From Anaerolineaceae bacterium (GTDB lineage: Bacteria; Chloroflexota; Anaerolineae; Anaerolineales; Villigracilaceae): a DNA stretch of 36,089 bases. Positions 31,157 to 36,089 of this stretch are shown in pieces (the stretch's first letter is position 1; each line of letters opens with the position of its first letter). A program made the position numbers and the translations under genes. Location: NCBI GenBank assembly GCA_009772985.1, contig WOUS01000016.1, forward strand, positions 1 through 36,089, given 5' to 3'. The notes below the pieces were generated by a model. That model saw nothing but the letters and a program-made list of their open reading frames with translations, ran no database searches and had not been told where the DNA came from.

Positions 31157-31185
31157 GAAATTTCCAAACTCCCCCGCACGGGGTG

Positions 31186-31214
31186 TTGCTTCCTGGCGCG
31201 ATTTAGCCTATACT
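31186..31214 (+). promoter_or_regulatory. Promoter of the PilZ operon
   Basis: TTGCTT (31186-31191) and TATACT (31209-31214) are 17 bp apart, with AGGAG then ATG shortly downstream. Confidence 0.62.
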
Positions 31215-31239
31215 TTGAGCAACGAAAGAAAGGAGCGCC

Positions 31240-31602
31240 ATGAAAGAGCGCAGGAAAACCAGGCGGAAGTACCTCTTGTATTACGCCCGCATCTTCGACC
31301 CGGCCACGCGCCACCAGATCGGCAACCTGGTGGATATCACCCCGCGCGGCGTCATGGTGCTCAGCCCCGAGCCGTTCACCGTCGGCGTGACGTACCGCCT
31401 GCGGCTGGAACTCTCGGACGATGTATCGGACCGTCCGCACATGGACATCACCGTCCTCGCCCACTGGTCGCACGCCGACATCGAGCCGCGCCTCTTCAAC
31501 ACCGGCTTCGAGATCGTGGACGCGGGGAAGGAAGAGGGAAAAGTCATCCAGCGCATCATCAACAACTACGGCTTCCGCGACAACCTGCGCATCAAGGACT
31601 GA
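31240..31602 (+). CDS. PilZ domain protein 1
   Basis: Single-domain PilZ-type c-di-GMP receptor candidate, 120 aa. The N-terminal ERRKTRRKY supplies the arginine-rich RxxxR motif, and VDITPRGVMV supplies the (D/N)xSxxG motif with Thr in place of Ser. A beta-barrel pattern follows. AGGAG lies 4 nt before the ATG. It is the first gene of a plus-strand run, followed 39 bp later by a second PilZ gene of the same length and layout (HWSHADIEPRLFNTGFEI versus KWCRADKIEPNVYNCGFEI), so the pair arose by tandem duplication. Ligand binding is inferred from the motifs. Confidence 0.8.
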   Translation: MKERRKTRRKYLLYYARIFDPATRHQIGNLVDITPRGVMVLSPEPFTVGVTYRLRLELSDDVSDRPHMDITVLAHWSHADIEPRLFNTGFEIVDAGKEEGKVIQRIINNYGFRDNLRIKD

Positions 31603-31641
31603 CCATACCCGGCATCGGCAATTCCTGCGAAGGGAGCGACA

Positions 31642-32007
31642 ATGATCTACAAAGAACCGAACACACAGGAACGGCGGAAACTGAAACGGCAGCACCTGTC
31701 CTATTTCATGCAGGTGCTCGACCCGGAGAACCTGCAGGTCATTGGGCACCTGGTGGACATCAACCGCATCGGCCTGATGCTCGACAGCGCCGCGCCGCTC
31801 ATCGGCGGCAAGGAGATACGCGTCCGCCTCGACACCACCCCCGAAGTGGCCGACAAGGCCTGCATCGAGTTCCGCGCCCGCGTCAAGTGGTGCCGCGCCG
31901 ACAAGATCGAGCCGAACGTCTACAACTGCGGCTTCGAGATCACCAGCATCTCATCCCACGACGCCGACATCATCCAGCACATCGTGGACCGCTACGGGAT
32001 GCGTTGA
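31642..32007 (+). CDS. PilZ domain protein 2
   Basis: A 121-aa paralogue of the preceding gene. It has ERRKLKRQH near the N-terminus and VDINRIGLML in the (D/N)xSxxG position. Here Asn replaces Ser/Thr, so c-di-GMP binding may be altered. GAAGGGAG lies upstream of the ATG. The membrane-protein gene begins 6 bp after its stop, so they are cotranscribed. Divergence of the second motif suggests that the two copies have different ligands or affinities (inference). Confidence 0.78.
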   Translation: MIYKEPNTQERRKLKRQHLSYFMQVLDPENLQVIGHLVDINRIGLMLDSAAPLIGGKEIRVRLDTTPEVADKACIEFRARVKWCRADKIEPNVYNCGFEITSISSHDADIIQHIVDRYGMR

Positions 32008-32013
32008 TTTTCC

Positions 32014-32547
32014 ATGGATAAACAAAAGAAAATCCTGCTGTTCATCAACCTGCTCGGCGGGAGCGCCGTGCTGGGCAGTTACGCCTGGGGGCTTCTTTCA
32101 CACCCCGGCGCTGCCGGCCGGCTGTGGGGCGGCATCCCGGCGGGGGCGGTGCCGTTCTACATCGCCAGCATGGTCCTGGCGGCCATCGGCTATCTCCTGT
32201 TCTCCGGTTACCTGCTCTTCGTGCTCGACCCCGCCAAAGTCAAGATCAACATCCGCGCCGGGTTCAAAGGATTCAACGTTTTGTACCTGCTCATCCTCGC
32301 GCCCTCCGCGCTGTGGATGCCGCTGACCTGCGCCATGCTCGACAATCCGGGCAACCTGCTCTGGTTCGCCATCCGCTTCGCGCTGATGCTGGTCGGCGTG
32401 GGCGGGCTGGGGATGCTCTCGGCCCTGTTGAGCATCCAGCCGCGCTCCCGGAAACTGCTGGCCGCCTTTATCGGCGGCATCTTCTTCTGCATCCAGACCG
32501 TCCTGCTCGACGCCCTCGTCTGGCCCAACTTCTTCCGCCTGCCATGA
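32014..32547 (+). CDS. Membrane protein, five predicted helices, function unknown
   Basis: A 177-aa hydrophobic protein with helices around [79 protein letters not shown] and [18 protein letters not shown]. No signature motif is seen. No Shine-Dalgarno, but it starts 6 bp after the PilZ 2 stop and its TGA overlaps the ATG of the deaminase gene, so it is part of the operon. Confidence 0.75.
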   Translation: MDKQKKILLFINLLGGSAVLGSYAWGLLSHPGAAGRLWGGIPAGAVPFYIASMVLAAIGYLLFSGYLLFVLDPAKVKINIRAGFKGFNVLYLLILAPSALWMPLTCAMLDNPGNLLWFAIRFALMLVGVGGLGMLSALLSIQPRSRKLLAAFIGGIFFCIQTVLLDALVWPNFFRLP

Positions 32548-33566
32548 TAGACCCCTCCCTGCCTCTCGTTGAACTCCACCGCCACCTCGACGGCTCCATC
32601 CGCCTCGAAACCGTGCTCGACCTCGGACGCCGCCACAACGTTCCCCTCCCCGCCCGCGACGCGGAAGGCCTGCGCCCGCACGTGCAAGTGACCGGCCCCC
32701 AGCCGGGCGTGATGGCCTTCATCGCCAAGTTCCGCTGGCCGATGGCCGTGCTGGTGGACGCCGACGCCGTCCGGCGCGTGGCCTACGAAAATGTGGAGGA
32801 CGCAAAAAACGAGGGGCTGGATTACGTGGAATTGCGCTTCAGCCCGTGGTTCATGGCCGAAGCGAACGGCCTGGACCCGGCGGCGGTTGTCGAGGCGGTC
32901 GTGGACGGGACGAACGCCGGGGCGCGCGCGACCGGCGTCCGGGTCGGCCTGATCGGCATCCTCAGCCGCACGTACGGCCCGGAGAGCGCCGCCCGCGAAC
33001 TGGAGGCGCTGCTCGGCCAGCGCGAGCATATCATCGCCCTCGACCTGGCCGGGGACGAGGCCAACTTCCCCGCCGAATGGTTCGCCGAGCACTTCCGCCG
33101 GGCGCGCGAGGCCGGCTGGCACATCACCGTCCATGCCGGGGAGAGCGCCGGGCCGGAGTCCGTCTGGCAGGCCATCCGCACGCTCGGGGCGGAACGCATC
33201 GGGCACGCCCTGCGCGCCGTCGAAGACCCGTCCCTGCTCGATTATCTCGCCGAGCACAAGATCGGCGTGGAATCTTGTCTCACCAGCAACGTGCAGACTT
33301 CGTGCGTGCCGGACTACGCCAGCCACCCGCTGAAACGGTTCCTCGAGCGCGGCCTCCGCGCCACCATCAACACCGACGACCCCGGCATCAGCGGCATCAC
33401 CCTGCCGTACGAGTACGAAGTGGCCGCGCCCAAAGCAGGACTCACGCCGGAGCAAATCCGCCAGGCGCAGGGTAACGCGCTGGAGGCGGCGTTTTTGGGC
33501 GAGGAAGAGAAGCGGGGAATGTCCGCCGGGCGCGGGTGTGTTCCCGGATCTGTTGCGCAAAAATAA
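32544..33566 (+). CDS. add: Adenosine deaminase
   Basis: Zinc enzyme hydrolysing adenosine to inosine and ammonia. Metal ligands H12 and H14 are in [11 protein letters not shown]197 and catalytic E200 are in [14 protein letters not shown] follows, and the aspartates D278/D279 are in NTDDPGIS. Length (340 aa) is normal. It starts at ATG 32544 through an ATGA overlap with the membrane-protein gene; the open frame further upstream (to 32124) overlaps that gene and is not real. The last 15 or so residues ([17 protein letters not shown]) look non-conserved. The substrate could also be 6-aminodeoxyfutalosine or another adenosine derivative, as in related deaminases. Confidence 0.9.
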   Translation: MIDPSLPLVELHRHLDGSIRLETVLDLGRRHNVPLPARDAEGLRPHVQVTGPQPGVMAFIAKFRWPMAVLVDADAVRRVAYENVEDAKNEGLDYVELRFSPWFMAEANGLDPAAVVEAVVDGTNAGARATGVRVGLIGILSRTYGPESAARELEALLGQREHIIALDLAGDEANFPAEWFAEHFRRAREAGWHITVHAGESAGPESVWQAIRTLGAERIGHALRAVEDPSLLDYLAEHKIGVESCLTSNVQTSCVPDYASHPLKRFLERGLRATINTDDPGISGITLPYEYEVAAPKAGLTPEQIRQAQGNALEAAFLGEEEKRGMSAGRGCVPGSVAQK

Positions 33567-33575
33567 GGAGGCAGA

Positions 33576-34058
33576 GTGGACAACTGGTTCGATTTCTTCC
33601 TGATCGGCGCGATCCTGGTCCAGGGGGCGATCTCGACGGCCAACCGGAAAACGGGCGCCATCGCCGGGTATTTCATCACCACGGGCATCCTCTTCCTGGG
33701 GCTGGCCTGGTACGGGCAAAGCACCGCCTATTACCAACGCTATCTCACGTACTTCGGCAAGGAATTGTCCGTGGGCGGCTTTCTCGTGGTGTGCCTGGTT
33801 TGGTACGGGATCGATACGGTCGTACTGCTATCGGCGCTCAGGGGGGAGGCGAAAACAGGCCGCCGGTCCGCACGGCCGCGTCCCCGGTGGGAGCCGCCCG
33901 AGGAGCCCGAGGAAGAGGAAGAAGAAAGGCCCAAGCGCGCCGCCCGGAAACCTGCCGCGGCTGCATTCTCCGGCATCACCGTCTGCCCGAAGTGCAGGAT
34001 GAAAGTGTTCCCGAAGGCCGACGGCGCGTGTCCGAGTTGCCAGGCGCAAATCCTGTAG
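33576..34058 (+). CDS. Membrane protein with acidic linker and zinc ribbon, function unknown
   Basis: A 160-aa protein in three parts: about three membrane helices (residues 5-90), a low-complexity charged linker (PPEEPEEEEEERPKRAARK), and a C-terminal zinc ribbon (CPKC near 138 and CPSC near 153). It starts at GTG 33576 with AAGGAGG 4 nt upstream, 9 bp after the deaminase stop. The zinc ribbon would face the cytosol if the linker does. No family recognised. A dispersed palindrome follows the gene. Confidence 0.75.
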   Translation: MDNWFDFFLIGAILVQGAISTANRKTGAIAGYFITTGILFLGLAWYGQSTAYYQRYLTYFGKELSVGGFLVVCLVWYGIDTVVLLSALRGEAKTGRRSARPRPRWEPPEEPEEEEEERPKRAARKPAAAAFSGITVCPKCRMKVFPKADGACPSCQAQIL

Positions 34059-34065
34059 TCTCGCC

Positions 34066-34120
34066 AGTGATGTGACAGTCACCTTGAAGGTGACTGTCAC
34101 ATCACTGACTGTCACATCAC
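34066..34120. repeat. Dispersed palindrome, copy 2
   Basis: Perfect 18-bp arms (34066-34083 and 34089-34106) around TTGAA, plus a partial extra right half GACTGTCACATCAC (34107-34120). Its core CACCTTGAAGG matches copy 1 at 23046-23080. Confidence 0.85.
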
Positions 34121-34171
34121 AACCCGCTTTCGTTGTAAAATAAGGCATCCATCCTTCCGGGGAGACCCTCC

Positions 34172-35995
34172 ATGACCGCACCAGACAGCATTCGTGAACT
34201 TGTAGAGAAATTCGACCAGCACCGCCACGAGTACCGCCAGCACAAGAACGAGACCGAACTCCGGCGCGAGTTCCTCGACCCGTTCTTCGAGGCCCTCGGC
34301 TGGGACATGTTCAACCGCAAGAGCGCTTCGGAGAAATACAAGGAGGTCATCCACGAAGCCTCGGTGGAGGTGGGCGGGCAGGCCAAAGCCGCGGACTATG
34401 CCTTCCGCATCGGGGAGAAAAACATCTTCTTCGTCGAGGCGAAAAAGCCCTCGGTCAATATCGAAACCAATCCTGAACCGGCCTTCCAGTTGCGCAGTTA
34501 CGGCTGGTCGGGCAAACTTGCCCTCAGCCTGCTGACCGACTTCGAGCAGTTGGCCGTCTACGATTGCCGCAGCCGTCCGTATATCACCGACAAGCCCTCG
34601 GTCGGGCGCGTCAAGTTGTACCATTATTCGGATTACGCGGAGAAATGGGACGAGATCGCCGGGCTGTTCGGGCGGGAGGCCGTCCTGGGAGGCGCGTTCG
34701 ACCAGTTCGCCGAGGGGCAAAAGGGCCGCAGGGGCACAGCCGAAGTGGACGACGCTTTCCTGGCCGAGATCGAGCGCTGGCGCGACCTGCTGGCGCGCAA
34801 CATTGCCCTGCGCAACCCGCCGCCCGCCATCCGCAGCGAACGCGACCTGAATTTCGCCGTGCAGATGACCATTGACCGCATCATCTTCCTGCGCATCTGC
34901 GAAGACCGCGGCATCGAACAGGATGAGCAACTTCACGACATCGCAGCCCCCCTGCATCCCCCCATTTCTGAACCCCGAAATGGGGGCACCGAGGGGGGCG
35001 GCATCTACTCCCAACTCCTGGCCCTCTTCCGCCGCGCCGACACAAAGTACAACTCCGGGCTGTTCCACTTCGCAAGCGACACACTGACCCCCGGCCTGGT
35101 CATTGACGACAAGCCGCTGAAAGACATCCTGCAAAGCCTGTATCACCCCGTCAGCCCGTACAAGTTCAACTACATTTCGGCGGACATCCTGGGGCAGGTG
35201 TACGAGCAGTTCCTGGGCAAGGTCATCCGCCTGACGGCCGGTCACCAGGCCAAGGTGGAGGAAAAGCCCGAAGTGCGCAAGGCGGGCGGGGTGTATTACA
35301 CGCCCACGTATATCGTGGATTACATCGTCAGGAATACGGTGGGGAAACTGTTGAATCCTGACGAGCGAGGTGGGGAATTAACCGCCAAGGGCGCAAAGCC
35401 CGCGAAGGAAAATCAAGACCTTGGCGGACTTGGCGAGCTTCGCGGTTCGCATGGTTTGACCCCCAAAGAGGCCGCCAAACTGCGCATCCTCGACCCGGCC
35501 TGCGGGTCGGGGTCGTTCCTGCTGGGCGCATACCAGTATCTGCTGGACTGGCACGCCAACTGGTACGCGGCGCACGAGCCGGACCGGTGGGCGGCCGGCA
35601 AAGACCCGGCAGTTTACCAGGCGGACAAGGGCGAGTGGCGGCTGACCACTGCCGAGAAGAAGCGCATCCTGCTCGACAACATCTTCGGCGTGGACATTGA
35701 CCCGCAGGCCGTGGAAGTGACCAAACTCAGCCTGCTCCTGAAAGTGCTCGAAGGCGCCAGCGGACAGTTGACCCTCGGCCTGGAGCGCGTCCTGCCCGAT
35801 TTGGAGGATAACATCAAGTGCGGCAACTCGCTGATCGGCCCGGACTACTTCGAGGGACGCATGTTTGTGGAAGAGGAAGAACAATATCGCGTCAATCCAT
35901 TCAACTGGCAAAGGGCTTTCCCGCACGTATTTGCTATGGGCGGCTTTGACGCAGTGATTGGCAACCCGCCGTATGGGCAAGTAATAGATGACTAG
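34172..35995 (+). CDS. Type IIG-like restriction-modification protein, C-terminally truncated
   Basis: The N-terminal endonuclease domain shows ELRREFLDPFFEALGWD and then D75...E89-A-K91 (ADYAF...FFVEAKKP), the PD-(D/E)XK core. A helical spacer follows, then the methylase: GGVYYTPTYIVDYIV, motif I DPACGSGSF (from residue 441) and motif IV NPPY (598-601). Family members continue for several hundred residues beyond NPPY (rest of the methylase, target recognition). This frame stops 6 codons later, so the protein is probably non-functional or the gene is interrupted. Two in-frame repeat elements add residues about 259-276 and 403-425. Start ATG 34172 has GGGGAG upstream. Composition matches the host. 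Confidence 0.82.
   Translation: MTAPDSIRELVEKFDQHRHEYRQHKNETELRREFLDPFFEALGWDMFNRKSASEKYKEVIHEASVEVGGQAKAADYAFRIGEKNIFFVEAKKPSVNIETNPEPAFQLRSYGWSGKLALSLLTDFEQLAVYDCRSRPYITDKPSVGRVKLYHYSDYAEKWDEIAGLFGREAVLGGAFDQFAEGQKGRRGTAEVDDAFLAEIERWRDLLARNIALRNPPPAIRSERDLNFAVQMTIDRIIFLRICEDRGIEQDEQLHDIAAPLHPPISEPRNGGTEGGGIYSQLLALFRRADTKYNSGLFHFASDTLTPGLVIDDKPLKDILQSLYHPVSPYKFNYISADILGQVYEQFLGKVIRLTAGHQAKVEEKPEVRKAGGVYYTPTYIVDYIVRNTVGKLLNPDERGGELTAKGAKPAKENQDLGGLGELRGSHGLTPKEAAKLRILDPACGSGSFLLGAYQYLLDWHANWYAAHEPDRWAAGKDPAVYQADKGEWRLTTAEKKRILLDNIFGVDIDPQAVEVTKLSLLLKVLEGASGQLTLGLERVLPDLEDNIKCGNSLIGPDYFEGRMFVEEEEQYRVNPFNWQRAFPHVFAMGGFDAVIGNPPYGQVIDD
34946..34999. repeat. Palindromic element 1 in frame inside the R-M gene
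   Basis: Nested arms: GCCCCCC (34946-34952)/GGGGGGC (34993-34999) outside and CCCCCATTTC (34959-34968)/GAAATGGGGG (34977-34986) inside. It is read as PLHPPISEPRNGGTEGGG. Confidence 0.85.
35380..35447. repeat. Palindromic element 2 in frame inside the R-M gene
   Basis: AACCGC (35380-35385) and GCGGTT (35442-35447) bound an imperfect dyad of CCAAGG/CCTTGG-type words. It is read as AKGAKPAKENQDLGGLGELRG between LLNPDERG and the TPKEAAKLRILDPACG motif, which normally follow each other closely. Confidence 0.78.
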
Positions 35996-36089
35996 CCACC
36001 TGACAGTTTCGTAAAAAGGTGTTGATCGGCGAGCAAAACCGAGTAAATTAGGTTTCCACCACGAAACCGAATCCTTGGAGCTGCCGAAT
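35996..36089. other. Non-homologous end of window, possible insertion-sequence edge
   Basis: After the premature stop of the R-M gene the sequence loses methylase coding in all frames and becomes more AT-rich. An insertion sequence entering here would explain the truncation and, if the window is a contig, the assembly end. No transposase or terminal repeat can be seen in these 94 bp, so this is a suggestion. Confidence 0.3.

Noticed and set aside
32124..32543. Extended N-terminus of adenosine deaminase
   Set aside because: It overlaps the real membrane-protein gene in another frame. The deaminase fold begins at ATG 32544.
1..36089. Prophage or plasmid
   Set aside because: No phage structural, integrase or replication-initiation genes are seen. 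The content is chromosomal housekeeping plus a small cassette array.
1..36089. tRNA or rRNA genes
   Set aside because: None recognised by eye on either strand. A tRNAscan run would settle it.

Overview
The window looks like GC-rich chromosomal DNA from an environmental bacterium. My best guess is Chloroflexota (Anaerolineae-like). This rests on a style argument: a T-box-controlled type-2 IleRS, a fused transaldolase/glucose-6-phosphate isomerase, a GT5/GH77 glycogen cluster, leaderless-looking starts and many small intergenic palindromes. No rRNA or marker tree supports it here. Most genes are housekeeping and lie in short, tightly coupled operons with ATGA stop/start overlaps. The two ends look incomplete: the first gene may start upstream of base 1, and the last gene stops abruptly just after its NPPY motif.

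Layout. 1-2180: GAF-GAF-GAF-HD-GYP protein. 2308-6131 (minus): threonine aldolase, then the alr-lspA-rluD cluster. 6286-7152: DegV protein with a clear promoter and terminator. 7193-9757 (minus): GH46-like/NBR1-Ig protein, membrane protein, GNAT. 9875-13490 (minus): ileS with a full T-box leader. 13535-15151: alpha-galactosidase, divergent from ileS. 15157-21895 (minus): pentose-phosphate operon tkt-rpiB-[four-helix-bundle gene]-tal/pgi-VanY-like lipoprotein. 21977-23643: coiled-coil/PH-like/zinc-ribbon protein and a membrane protein. 23752-25661: two AT-rich gene cassettes with integron-type attC sites, carrying a RES-domain protein and a PD-(D/E)XK-like protein. 25788-30086 (minus): glgA-glgC-malQ. 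30191-31021 (minus): autoregulated-looking MerR/GyrI regulator. 31240-34058: two PilZ proteins, membrane protein, adenosine deaminase, membrane/zinc-ribbon protein. 34172-35995: Type IIG-like restriction-modification gene, cut off after its N-terminal nuclease and the first methylase motifs.

How the genes connect. tkt, rpiB and tal/pgi form a compact non-oxidative pentose-phosphate module feeding glucose-6-phosphate metabolism, and glgA/glgC/malQ build and remodel glycogen. The HD-GYP protein and the two PilZ proteins are opposite ends of c-di-GMP signalling. alr, lspA and the VanY-like lipoprotein concern the cell envelope.

What is most unusual. (1) Palindromic repeat elements sit in frame inside at least five protein-coding genes (ileS, alpha-galactosidase, tkt, tal/pgi, the R-M gene). 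One family encodes the same peptide, VGQIxNLxY, in two unrelated genes on opposite strands. (2) There is a two-cassette integron-type array with matched R''/core-site pairs but no integrase in view. (3) A four-helix-bundle gene bracketed by inverted arrays of an 8-bp tandem repeat sits in the middle of the pentose-phosphate operon, and the repeat supplies stop codons to it and to rpiB. (4) 7-bp tandem repeats lie in the ileS T-box linker and in the glgA-glgC gap.
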